Assembly: GCA_017577715.1 (NCBI GenBank)
Contig: PKRC01000004.1
Span: 62,001 to 126,000 of the forward strand
Direction of reading: 5' to 3'
Length of the DNA stretch: 64,000 bases
Source of the DNA: Clostridia bacterium
GTDB taxonomy: Bacteria > Bacillota > Clostridia > Caldicoprobacterales > Caldicoprobacteraceae
The notes below the pieces were generated by a model. It did no database searches. It saw only the letters and a program-made list of their open reading frames with translations, and was not told the DNA's origin. The position numbers were made by a program, and so were the translations under genes. Positions 8,201 to 17,300 of this stretch are shown here, in pieces; positions within the stretch are counted from its first letter, which is position 1; the number at the start of each line of letters is the position of its first letter.

Positions 8201-8635
8201 ATGATAAAGCTGGAAGAGATAATGGAATGTATTCCGCACCGCTACCCTTTTTTATTGATAGACCGCATCATCGAGTTTGAGCCAGGCAAGAGAGCGGTGG
8301 GGATAAAAAACGTCACTATAAATGAATGGTTTTTTCAGGGACATTTCCCTGAAATGCCCATAATGCCGGGAGTATTGATACTGGAGGCGCTGGCACAGCT
8401 GGGGGCTGTGGTGGTCCTATACGATGAACGCAACAGGGGCAAGATACCCGTCTTTGCTGGGGTGGATAGGTTGCGCTTCCGTAGGCAGGTTATTCCCGGC
8501 GATCAGCTGCGGCTGGAGGCCGAGATCAGCAAGATGAAAGGCTCCATAGGCAAGGGTAGGGTGAGGGCTTTGGTGGACGGCGAGGTGGCAGTAGAAGGCG
8601 AGGTTATGTTTGCGCTGGTTGATAAGAAGACATGA
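8201..8635 (+). CDS. fabZ: 3-hydroxyacyl-[ACP] dehydratase FabZ
   Basis: Hot-dog-fold dehydratase of the type II fatty-acid elongation cycle, converting 3-hydroxyacyl-ACP to trans-2-enoyl-ACP in the cytosol. The catalytic pair is visible: His48 in GHFPEMP and Glu62 in LEALAQ. Length 144 is standard. The gene follows flhP by 94 bp, as in B. subtilis, and ends in a terminator shared with the convergent ttcA-like gene. Its start codon has no normally spaced linear SD (see the leader entry). Confidence 0.95.
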   Translation: MIKLEEIMECIPHRYPFLLIDRIIEFEPGKRAVGIKNVTINEWFFQGHFPEMPIMPGVLILEALAQLGAVVVLYDERNRGKIPVFAGVDRLRFRRQVIPGDQLRLEAEISKMKGSIGKGRVRALVDGEVAVEGEVMFALVDKKT

Positions 8636-8647
8636 AGGTGCAAAGCC

Positions 8648-8701
8648 AAAAAGAGCGCCCAGCCTGGATGCTTTGTATTTCCGGCTGAGGTGCTCTTTTT
8701 A
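8648..8701. terminator. bidirectional terminator between fabZ and ttcA-like gene
   Basis: AAAAAGAGC ... GCTCTTTTT with an inner CAGCC/GGCTG stem; A-run and T-run on opposite sides serve both convergent genes. Confidence 0.8.
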
Positions 8702-8730
8702 GTTTCATATATTTATAAGTTTGAGTGAGC

Positions 8731-9441
8731 TCAGTCCCATAAGTGGCGGCTGTTCTTGCTCTTTAGGGCATGGAGAAATCGCATTCTTATATCGGGGAAT
8801 GTTTTTGCTAAGGAACGCAGGAGCTTTTTCATTTCTTCCCGCTGGGTGTGTCCGGCGGCAGGGCAAGGGCTTGGAACTACTGGCAAGTTATAGCGCTTGG
8901 CTACACCGATGATCTCGGGTTCAGGCGCGTAGATCAACGGCCTTATCACCGTAATACCCTTTCTGTCCAGGTAGGTCACGGGAGAAAAGGTGTTGAATCG
9001 ACCTTCGTAAAAAAGGCTGAGGAAAAACGTCTCTATGGCATCATCCAGATTGTGTCCTAAGGCAACCTTTTTACAACCTAGTTCTAGGGCAGCGTCATGA
9101 AGGGCTCCGCGCCGCATTCGGGCACAAAGGGAACAGGGATTTTTTTCCTGCCTGGTTTCGAATACTATCTTTCCGATCAAGGTGTGCTTTACGGTGTAGG
9201 GCACACCTATCTCTTTGCAAAAAGCCTCTATGGGCGACACGTCGAAGTTATCAAATCCCATGGTAATGGTTATAGCTTCTATATGGAATGATACGGGGGA
9301 GAAATACTGGTACAGCTTAAGGGCTTTGAGTAAGGTTAAGCTATCCTTGCCTCCCGATATCCCCACTGCAATTCTATCCCCTTCTTGAATCATGTTGAAG
9401 TCTTCTACCGCCCTACGAAGGTAACCCAAAATCCTCTTCAT
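8731..9441 (-). CDS. TtcA-like tRNA 2-thiolation PP-loop ATPase
   Basis: Cytosolic PP-loop ATPase of the TtcA/TtuA group that activates a tRNA base (probably cytidine 32) for thiolation. The ATP motif SGGKDS is at residues 29-34. A CxxC pair (Cys103, Cys106) and a later Cys in PSPCPAAG are the expected iron-sulfur ligands. At 236 residues it is shorter than E. coli TtcA but normal for the Gram-positive form. AAGGAGG lies 18 bases before the ATG, unusually far, with no standard start codon in between. The exact thiolated base is not certain. Confidence 0.8.
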   Translation of the reverse strand: MKRILGYLRRAVEDFNMIQEGDRIAVGISGGKDSLTLLKALKLYQYFSPVSFHIEAITITMGFDNFDVSPIEAFCKEIGVPYTVKHTLIGKIVFETRQEKNPCSLCARMRRGALHDAALELGCKKVALGHNLDDAIETFFLSLFYEGRFNTFSPVTYLDRKGITVIRPLIYAPEPEIIGVAKRYNLPVVPSPCPAAGHTQREEMKKLLRSLAKTFPDIRMRFLHALKSKNSRHLWD

Positions 9442-9675
9442 GGGATGCGAACGTATGAACCTCCTTTTTTGACTTCCGATTTGAAAGCTTTTTTATTATA
9501 CCATACTCGCTTGACATAGTTAATACATGCTTTGAGCCATAATGCCGTGTATTTTAAAAATTTGATTTTGATGGGTTAAGCTTGCATTAAAGCAATTTTT
9601 TTGATGAATGAACAAAATAATAAATAACAAAGAAGCACATATTCTTGAACTAATTAAATAAAATGTAAAAAAATA

Positions 9676-9705
9676 TTCAGCATTTTATCGCTTTTGTGAT
9701 ATAAT
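9676..9705 (+). promoter_or_regulatory. promoter of purR (extended -10)
   Basis: TGATATAAT (9697-9705) is an extended -10 element. A poor -35 (TTCAGC) lies about 18 bases upstream. The rest of the 320-bp gap between the divergent ttcA-like gene and purR is AT-rich without other recognisable signals. Confidence 0.55.
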
Positions 9706-9761
9706 CTATTACAGCAAAAGTTCGATTTCGGGTTATAATTTGATTTAAAAGGAGATGGGGT

Positions 9762-10571
9762 ATGAATAAATTCAGCAGAAGCGAAAGAATTGGCGTTATG
9801 GCCAAGATTTTGACTGATCGGCCCAATCAGATCCATACTCTGAATTACTTTGGAGAATTATTTGGGGTGGCAAAATCCACTGTAAGCGAAGATGTTATGG
9901 CGTTACGCCGTGCTTTAAAGGCATTTAATCTAGGTAATTTGGAGACGGTGGTAGGGGCTGCAGGAGGGATTAAATACGTACCCCAGCCAGAGGAGGAGCA
10001 CGTTTTAAATTTTATACAGGAACTGTGCAATAAGCTGTCTGAACCCGAGCGCATTTTGCCCGGCGGGTTTTTGTATATAGCCGACCTTTTATTTACGCCA
10101 CATATAGTTCAGCAGGTGGGCGAAATCATGGCCTCTCGGTTTTATGGAACCAATCCCGACTTTGTCATTACGGTAGAAACCAAGGGTATTCCCATTGCCA
10201 TGATGACGGCAAGAGCGCTCAATTGTCCGGTGGTGGTAGCTCGAAGGGATAATGAGGTGACCGAGGGCTCGGTTGTCACCATAAATTACGTCTCTGCTTC
10301 CTCTAAGAGGCTCCAGACCATGTCGCTGGCCAGGAGGGCGGTCAAGGAAGGGCAGCGGGCTTTGATCATTGACGATTTCATGAGGGGCGGAGGTACTGCC
10401 AAGGGCATGATTGATCTGCTTAAGGAGTTCAATGTGGATATAGTAGGCGTAGGGGTCATGATTGCCACCGAGCAGCCCAAGCAGAAGATGGTGGACCAAT
10501 ACGTTGCCCTTGTTAAGCTAGAGGAAGTGGACGAAGCGAGTCGAAAGGTAGTGGTTCGACCGGCATTATAA
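9762..10571 (+). CDS. purR: purine operon repressor PurR (Gram-positive type)
   Basis: Two-domain repressor of purine genes whose DNA binding is relieved by PRPP. The N-terminal winged helix-turn-helix lies at about residues 1-73, with a phosphoribosyltransferase-like effector domain from about 75. The PRPP loop is at about residues 201-216 (ALIIDDFMRGGGTAKG). Length 269 matches the family. Strong SD AAAAGGAGATG. It sits just before spoVG and glmU, as in B. subtilis, except that the yabJ gene is missing. Confidence 0.95.
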   Translation: MNKFSRSERIGVMAKILTDRPNQIHTLNYFGELFGVAKSTVSEDVMALRRALKAFNLGNLETVVGAAGGIKYVPQPEEEHVLNFIQELCNKLSEPERILPGGFLYIADLLFTPHIVQQVGEIMASRFYGTNPDFVITVETKGIPIAMMTARALNCPVVVARRDNEVTEGSVVTINYVSASSKRLQTMSLARRAVKEGQRALIIDDFMRGGGTAKGMIDLLKEFNVDIVGVGVMIATEQPKQKMVDQYVALVKLEEVDEASRKVVVRPAL

Positions 10572-10589
10572 AAATTTTATAAAGTTTAA

Positions 10590-10616
10590 GGAGGAGTATG
10601 GATTTCTTTGGCGAAT
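10590..10616 (+). promoter_or_regulatory. sigma-H-like promoter of spoVG
   Basis: GGAGGAGTA (10590-10598) and GGCGAAT (10610-10616) at 11 bases spacing fit the sigma-H pattern RNAGGAWWW-N11/12-RNNGAAT. spoVG is a classic sigma-H gene in B. subtilis. Confidence 0.5.
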
Positions 10617-10669
10617 AGATATCTTTAAGCGATTATCTTGTTTTATCAACTGGAAGGTGGTGAGCTAGA

Positions 10670-10930
10670 ATGAACGTGACCGATGTTCGCGTTCGGAAAA
10701 TCAAGGGTGAAGGGCGAATGAAGGCGGTGGCATCAGTTACCTTTGATGATTCCTTCGTGGTACACGACATCAAGGTAATTGAGGGACAAAGTGGAATGTT
10801 CATTGCCATGCCTAGTCGAAAAACCCCTGATGGGGAGTATCGCGATATTGCCCACCCCATCAATTCCGAAACACGAGCACAGCTGCAGACGCTCATTTTG
10901 GAAAAATACAATGAAATGAGCGAAGAATAA
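10670..10930 (+). CDS. spoVG: SpoVG regulator/RNA-binding protein
   Basis: Small nucleic-acid-binding protein (86 residues) involved in sporulation and cell-envelope control. The conserved central block (GMFIAMPSRKTPDGEYRDI, about residues 43-61) and the helical C-terminus are clear. SD GGAAGGTGGTGA lies upstream of the ATG. It is monocistronic with a strong hairpin behind it, and it precedes glmU as in B. subtilis. Confidence 0.97.
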   Translation: MNVTDVRVRKIKGEGRMKAVASVTFDDSFVVHDIKVIEGQSGMFIAMPSRKTPDGEYRDIAHPINSETRAQLQTLILEKYNEMSEE

Positions 10931-10976
10931 GCTTTAAAGGAGAGCACAGTCTCTCCTTTAAAGCTTGTTTTGGCTG
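10929..10976 (+). terminator. hairpin after spoVG
   Basis: A 16-bp perfect stem (10929-10944 with 10951-10966, loop CACAGT) begins at the stop codon. The following T-tract is interrupted, so termination may be partial. Confidence 0.75.
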
Positions 10977-11032
10977 TTTTTTGTAAGTTTAATTGAATTG
11001 CGAGAAGCAGTTGAACATTGGAAGGATCACCA

Positions 11033-11061
11033 ATGACAGCCTTCTCGCATTATGATATAAT
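11033..11061 (+). promoter_or_regulatory. sigma-A promoter of glmU
   Basis: ATGACA (11033-11038), 17 bases, TATAAT (11056-11061) with an upstream TG (extended -10). Confidence 0.8.
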
Positions 11062-11106
11062 AGCGGTGAAGTTCTAAAATTTCTATGGATAAAGGGGAAT
11101 AATGGG

Positions 11107-12504
11107 ATGGAAACACATGTTTTTTCCATCATTTTGGCTGCCGGCGAAGGCACCAGGATGAGATCAAAAAAGCCCAAGGTGTTGCACCAGATCTGTGGAT
11201 GCCCCATAATTGAGTATGTGGTACGGGCCGCTTGCGAGGTATCTGACGACTTGCCAGTTGTAGTGGTGGGCCATAAATCTGAAGAGATCAAACAATATCT
11301 CGGAGAGAGGGTAAGGTATGCTTACCAGCCTCAACCCCTGGGGACCGGACATGCAGTGATGATGGCTAAATCTGTGCTTAAAGACGCGGCAGGCTATGTC
11401 GTAATACTGGCAGGCGATGTACCTTTGATCCGTGGCTCTACCCTCCAGCAGATGGTGCAGCATGCCGTGCTGGGAGGGTATGGCGCCGTAGTCCTCTCTG
11501 CAGTGGTAGATGACCCCACTGGTTATGGACGCATAATACGCAATGAAAGAGGAGACCTGGAAAGGATAGTGGAACATAAAGATGCTACTGAAGAACAGCA
11601 GCAAATAAAGGAAATCAACTCGTCGGTTTATTGTTTTGATACGCAGCTTCTGTTTTCCTGTCTTGATAAATTAGATAATCGCAACTCCCAGGGGGAATAT
11701 TATTTAACTGATGTGATTGAGATCATGAGGCGTCAGGGTGCCAAGGTGGGGGTTTTGATGGCACAGGATGCCGACGAGGTATTAGGGATAAATAACAGGA
11801 TACAACTGGCTGAAGTGGATAGAAAGATGCGCTTGAGGATCAACAAAGCTCATATGGAGAAAGGGGTCACCATAGTGGACCCCGAGCACACCTATATCGG
11901 CCCAGATGTGGTAATTGGGTGCGATACGGTAATATATCCTGGCAATGTGCTGGAAGGAAACACGGCCATTGGAGAGGATTGCGTGCTATATCCCAACAAC
12001 CGCATAGTGAACTCGACTATTGGAAACGGCGTTCAACTGCAGGCATCGGTGATTCTGGATAGTTGCATAGGAGATGCAACGACGGTGGGACCCTATGCCT
12101 ACCTCCGCCCGGGTAGCGTAATAGGCAGTGGCGTGCGTATAGGCGACTTTGTTGAGATAAAGAACTCCATCGTAGGCGATGGAACTAAGGTCTCTCATCT
12201 GACATATGTAGGAGATGCGGAGGTTGGTAAGGATGTCAATGTAGGGTGTGGAGTGGTGTTCGTCAATTACGACGGGGTTAAAAAGCATAAGACAGTGGTA
12301 GAGGATAAGGCCTTTATAGGCTGCAATGTCAACCTTGTGGCGCCGGTGAGGGTAGGACAGCAAGCCTATATAGCTGCTGGGTCCACCATTACCGAGGATG
12401 TGCCCGCTAAGGCGCTGGCCATTGCCAGGGAGCGCCAAATAAATAAAGAGGGTTGGGTGGAAAGGCGGCAACAAAAGATGCAGGATGCGCAATCCCATAA
12501 ATAG
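11107..12504 (+). CDS. glmU: bifunctional GlmU: GlcNAc-1-P uridyltransferase / GlcN-1-P acetyltransferase
   Basis: Makes UDP-GlcNAc for peptidoglycan. The N-terminal nucleotidyltransferase carries LAAGEGTRMRSKKPKVLH (about residues 10-27). The C-terminal half is a left-handed beta-helix of hexapeptide repeats (about 250-435) with the acetyl-CoA site region VNYDGVKKHKT. Length 465 is typical. It has its own extended -10 promoter and the prs gene follows 218 bp downstream, as in B. subtilis. Confidence 0.97.
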   Translation: METHVFSIILAAGEGTRMRSKKPKVLHQICGCPIIEYVVRAACEVSDDLPVVVVGHKSEEIKQYLGERVRYAYQPQPLGTGHAVMMAKSVLKDAAGYVVILAGDVPLIRGSTLQQMVQHAVLGGYGAVVLSAVVDDPTGYGRIIRNERGDLERIVEHKDATEEQQQIKEINSSVYCFDTQLLFSCLDKLDNRNSQGEYYLTDVIEIMRRQGAKVGVLMAQDADEVLGINNRIQLAEVDRKMRLRINKAHMEKGVTIVDPEHTYIGPDVVIGCDTVIYPGNVLEGNTAIGEDCVLYPNNRIVNSTIGNGVQLQASVILDSCIGDATTVGPYAYLRPGSVIGSGVRIGDFVEIKNSIVGDGTKVSHLTYVGDAEVGKDVNVGCGVVFVNYDGVKKHKTVVEDKAFIGCNVNLVAPVRVGQQAYIAAGSTITEDVPAKALAIARERQINKEGWVERRQQKMQDAQSHK

Positions 12505-12636
12505 TCTTGCGTTAAATACGGGTTTCATCGGCAATGACTTGAAGGAAACCGCAGTTGCTATGAGTTGCTATGGAGATTTGGTATATGCTAAATTATCTGC
12601 TTGATGGCTGCCTTTATATATACGACAGCTAGAGTG

Positions 12637-12671
12637 TTGTCACCATGATATGTTTCTTGGTATGCTATAAT
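12637..12671 (+). promoter_or_regulatory. probable promoter of prs
   Basis: TGCTATAAT (12663-12671) is an extended -10. The nearest -35-like TTGTCA (12637-12642) is 23 bases away, so the extended -10 must carry most of the strength. Confidence 0.45.
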
Positions 12672-12722
12672 TAGCTTACAGCAGAAGAGAGCGAAAATAC
12701 ATAAGAAAGGAGAAGGCTGTAG

Positions 12723-13676
12723 ATGATTACCCATGGAACGGGCATCAAAATCTTTACGGGCAATTCCAATCCCGAATTAGCCAGAGAAATTGCACGATAT
12801 CTGGGAGTTCCCATGGGAAATGCTGAGGTTAGCACTTTCAGTGATGGGGAGATTTGCGTCAATATATACGAAACGGTCAGGGGCGCTGATGTCTTCGTCA
12901 TTCAGTCCATATGCCATCCGGTAAATGACAACTTGATGGAATTGCTGATAATGATAGATGCTTTCAAGAGGGCTTCGGCTGGGCGCATTACTGCCGTAAT
13001 CCCCTATTACGGCTATGCCAGACAGGATCGCAAGGCCAAGGCTAGGGATCCTATTACGGCAAAGCTGGTAGCCGATTTGATCACCAGTGCGGGTGCCAAT
13101 CGCGTGCTTACAATGGACTTACACGCGCCACAGATACAGGGATTCTTCAATATCCCATTGGATCACCTGCTGGGGATGCCCATCCTTGCTCATTATTTCA
13201 TAGAACGAGGGCTTGAAGGTGACGAAGTGGTGGTGGTTTCCCCCGATGTGGGCAGCGTGACCAGAGCCAGGAGCTTTGCCAATCGGTTGAATGCGTCGCT
13301 GGCCATTGTGGACAAGCGGCGGCCCAGGGCCAATGAGGCTGAGGTCATGAATGTCATAGGCGATGTTAAGGGTAAGAAGGCCATTTTGATTGATGATTTG
13401 GTGGATACGGCGGGGACGTTGTTGCAGGCATCGCTGGCTTTGGTTGAGAGAGGGGCTACCGAGATATATGCGTGCTGTACCCACGGCGTTCTATCGGGGC
13501 CGGGGGTGGAAAGGATCAAAAACTCTCCTATAAGGGAGCTAGTGATAACCAATACTATACCACTACCACCTGAAAAGCGCATTGACAAGATCAAGATCCT
13601 GTCTGTAGCGCCGCTTTTTGCCGAGGCTATTGACAGGATATACGAGGATATTGCGGTCAGCCCGCTGTTTGAATGA
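12723..13676 (+). CDS. prs: ribose-phosphate pyrophosphokinase
   Basis: Makes PRPP from ribose 5-phosphate and ATP, feeding purine, pyrimidine, His and Trp synthesis and giving PurR its effector. Class I signature segments are visible: the flexible-loop region PYYGYARQDRK (about residues 96-106), the catalytic KRRP segment, and the PRPP loop LIDDLVDTAGT (about 219-229). Length 317 is standard. SD AAAGGAG. The general stress gene ctc, found after prs in B. subtilis, is absent; pth follows 26 bp later. Confidence 0.97.
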   Translation: MITHGTGIKIFTGNSNPELAREIARYLGVPMGNAEVSTFSDGEICVNIYETVRGADVFVIQSICHPVNDNLMELLIMIDAFKRASAGRITAVIPYYGYARQDRKAKARDPITAKLVADLITSAGANRVLTMDLHAPQIQGFFNIPLDHLLGMPILAHYFIERGLEGDEVVVVSPDVGSVTRARSFANRLNASLAIVDKRRPRANEAEVMNVIGDVKGKKAILIDDLVDTAGTLLQASLALVERGATEIYACCTHGVLSGPGVERIKNSPIRELVITNTIPLPPEKRIDKIKILSVAPLFAEAIDRIYEDIAVSPLFE

Positions 13677-13702
13677 GCTCAAGATCAAGGTGATGAGCGG
13701 TC

Positions 13703-14263
13703 GTGTATGTCATAGCAGGGCTAGGTAATCCGGGAGACCAGTTCGTGGGTACAAGGCATAATGCAGGGTTTGTAGTAATTGATATGCTTTCCCGTGCATA
13801 TGGAATACCTTTAAAGGATATAAAATACAAGGCGATCATTGGAGAAGGCGTCATTGAAGGCCAAAAGGTGGTACTGGCCAAGCCGCAGACCTACATGAAT
13901 CTGAGCGGTTTGAGCATACTGGATCTTGTTTGCGGCTATAAGATAGAACCTTCCCGGTTGATAGTGATCTATGATGACATCGATTTGAAGCTGGGGAAGA
14001 TCCGTATACGCCCCTCGGGGAGCGCTGGTACCCACAATGGCATGCGGTCCATAGTATATCAACTTCAGACTGAGGAATTTCCCCGTATCCGTATTGGCAT
14101 AGGCACACCACCCCCTGGGCAGGATCTGGCTGATTACGTGCTATCTCCTTTTAAAGAGGAAGAACTTCCGGTTTTTTTGGAAGCCTGCCAAAGAGCCGTA
14201 AAAGGGGTTGAGCTTATAATCACCAGGGGTATACAGGAGGCAATGAGTAGGTGTAATGGCTAG
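13703..14263 (+). CDS. pth: peptidyl-tRNA hydrolase
   Basis: Recycles peptidyl-tRNAs released from ribosomes. The family motifs GLGNPG (residues 5-10), GTRHNAGF with the catalytic His, TYMNLSG and DDIDL are all present. 186 residues, normal. GTG start with AAGGTGAT 8 bases upstream. It is coupled closely to prs and followed by mfd 63 bp later; the small fin gene found between pth and mfd in B. subtilis is not there. Confidence 0.97.
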   Translation: MYVIAGLGNPGDQFVGTRHNAGFVVIDMLSRAYGIPLKDIKYKAIIGEGVIEGQKVVLAKPQTYMNLSGLSILDLVCGYKIEPSRLIVIYDDIDLKLGKIRIRPSGSAGTHNGMRSIVYQLQTEEFPRIRIGIGTPPPGQDLADYVLSPFKEEELPVFLEACQRAVKGVELIITRGIQEAMSRCNG

Positions 14264-14326
14264 AAGGGAACAGCTTCACTCAAAGACCATGTATAATCCA
14301 AACCAGCGGACAAAGTTGGTGATAAG

Positions 14327-17300
14327 ATGACTCCAATTTGGCTGGAGCCAATGGCCAAGTGGCAAGCATTTGATAACATCAAGGAATCGGCCATGAAGGG
14401 CGCTGGCTCTGTGGTATTTTTGGGCTTGGGGGAATCCCAGAAATGCCACATGCTAGCCAGCATGCTGTACCCATTGGAGCGCCATTGCCTGTATATAACC
14501 AGTAACGATATCCAGGCAAGGAGAATATATGAGGACCTATCGTTTTTTTATCCCAACAAGGTCATGCACTTGCCCGAGAGGGAGATGTTGCTGTATGATG
14601 TAGCTGCTCGGAGCCCGGAAATTACTGAACGGCGAGTTGGCGTGCTGGAAAGGCTTTTGCTGGAAAAGGGCTTAATAGTTGTGGCTTCAATTGAGGCACT
14701 GATGTCCCTGCAGACTCCTCCGCAAATCTTTAAAGACCATATTCTGACGGTAAATGTGGGCGATGTTTTGTCCCTTACTCAGCTTGGCAGCAAGCTGGTG
14801 CAGATGGGCTATGAACGCGTGCCTGCCGTTGAAGGAAAGGGACAATTCAGCATAAGAGGGGGTATACTGGATATCTATCCATTGACGGCTGATGATCCAT
14901 ACCGGATAGAGTTTTTCGATGACGAGGTGGATTCCATTCGTACCTTTGACGTGCTATCACAGCGATCCATCGAAAACTGTTCCCAGGCGATAATTTCGCC
15001 AGCCAGAGAACTGGTTTTAACGGCAGATTGGCTTGCGTACGGTAAAGATAATATAAGCAGGGACTACAGCCAATTTTCAAGCAAGGCCGGGCGCAGGAAT
15101 ATCAGCGGTTCTTTGAAACAAAAGATGGAACGGATTTTGAATGCCTTGGACCAAGGGGCATGGGAAGCTTCGCTGGAGGGGTATTTTTCTTTTTTTTATC
15201 CCCAACGGGCTACTGTATTCGATTATTTGGAAGGCTCGGCCTTGATAGTGCTGGATGAGCCTGCTAGGATCAGGGAACGCTGCCAGGGATATATCAGTGA
15301 GTTTCAAGAACATTTCAAAGATCTGCTGCAAAGATATGAGGTTTTGCCGGGACAGTCAGAACTCATTTTGGATTATTCGGAACTTTTAAGGAAACTATCC
15401 GGGCATGTCTGTTTGCTGTTTCAGGTACTATCCACACCCCATCCTGATTTTGAACCTAAAGCGGCTTATAATTTTGCCGCTAGGAGCATCCCTTCGTATC
15501 ATGGTAAGCTACAGCTGCTCATCGAGGATGTGGAGCTGTGGCTGAAAAAAGGGTATTATGTCTTGTTTCTTCTAGATAGCCAGGCCAGGAGGGAGGGGAT
15601 CGCGGCTTTTTTGAGGGAGCATGGTATCCAACCCCTATTGGTACAGGACATGGAAGGGGAATTCCAGCCGGGCCAGGTAATTGTGGCGCCAGGCTTTTTG
15701 AGCCATGGATTTGAATACCTGGATGCGCGATTTGTGGTCATAAGCGATAGGGAAATCTATGAGGTTCATAGGCGGCGTCCGCAGCTCAAGAAAAAGGCCA
15801 GAAAACTAGAAAGCTTTATGGATTTGAAGGTTGGCGACTATGTGGTCCACGAAAATCACGGTATAGGCAAATATTTGGGGATAAAGACCCTGGTTGTAGA
15901 CGGACAGAAGAAGGATTACCTGTATATAAAATACGCCGGTACCGATAAGCTGTATGTTCCCACGGATCAGCTGGACCTAATTCAGCCTTACATCGGAGTG
16001 GGGGATGAGCCGCCAAAGCTATCAAAGCTGGGGGGCGCCGAATGGCAGAGGACCAAAAACAGGGTACGCCAATCGGTACAAAAGCTTGCAATAGATCTGG
16101 TAAAGTTATATGCTATAAGGCAGTCGGTTGAGGGATACCGATTTTCGCCTGACACCGAATGGCAAAAACAGTTTGAAGCCCTATTCCCATACCAGGAGAC
16201 TCCCGATCAGCTTCAGGCTATAGAGGATGTCAAGCGGGATATGGAGTCGTCCAAGGTCATGGACCGATTGATATGCGGCGACGTAGGATACGGGAAGACT
16301 GAGGTGGCCATACGGGCGGCATTCAAGGCTGTCATGGATGGCAAGCAGGTAGCCGTTTTGGCCCCCACTACCATACTGGCCCAACAGCACTATAACACCT
16401 TTGTCAAACGGTTTGAGGATTTTCCGTTTACCATACAGGTATTAAGCCGTTTTAAAACGCCGGCCGAGCAAAGAGCGATATTGAAGGCGCTCAAAGAAGG
16501 GAATATCGATATAGTAATAGGCACTCACCGATTGCTGGGGAAGGATGTAAAGTTTAAGGATTTAGGTCTCCTCATAATCGATGAAGAGCAGCGGTTTGGG
16601 GTTGCCCACAAGGAGATGATCAAAGACATGAAAAAGAATGTGGATGTGCTGACGCTAACGGCTACCCCCATTCCGCGTACCCTGCATATGTCCTTGATGG
16701 GCATCAGGGACATAAGCATAATTGAGACGCCGCCCGAGGATAGATACCCCGTTCAGACGTATGTAGTGGAGTACAGCGAACCCCTCATTCGAGATGCCAT
16801 TTTGCGGGAACTGCATAGAGGTGGACAGGTGTATTTTGTATACAACAGGGTAAAAACTATGGATTGGATGTTGCATGAGCTTAAGAAGCTGGTGCCCGAG
16901 GCTAAAATTGCCATGGCGCACGGCCAGATGAGCGAAAACCTGTTGGAAAAGGTTATGATGGATTTTTACGAAAATAAGTTTGATGTGTTGCTTTGCTCCT
17001 CTATCATAGAAAATGGGCTGGATATACCCAACGTGAACACCATCATCGTATATGATGCCGACGGCTTTGGCCTGGCACAGCTATATCAGCTCAGGGGACG
17101 GGTAGGGCGGTCCAATCGCTTGGCTTATGCTTATTTTACCTATCGGAAGGATAAGATAATATCCGAACAAGCTGAAAAAAGGCTTCAAGCCATAAAGGAG
17201 TTTACAGAGTTTGGTGCAGGATTTAAAATTGCCATGAGAGACCTTGAAATACGTGGGGCTGGCAATCTCTTGGGGCCAGAGCAACACGGCCATATGGCAG

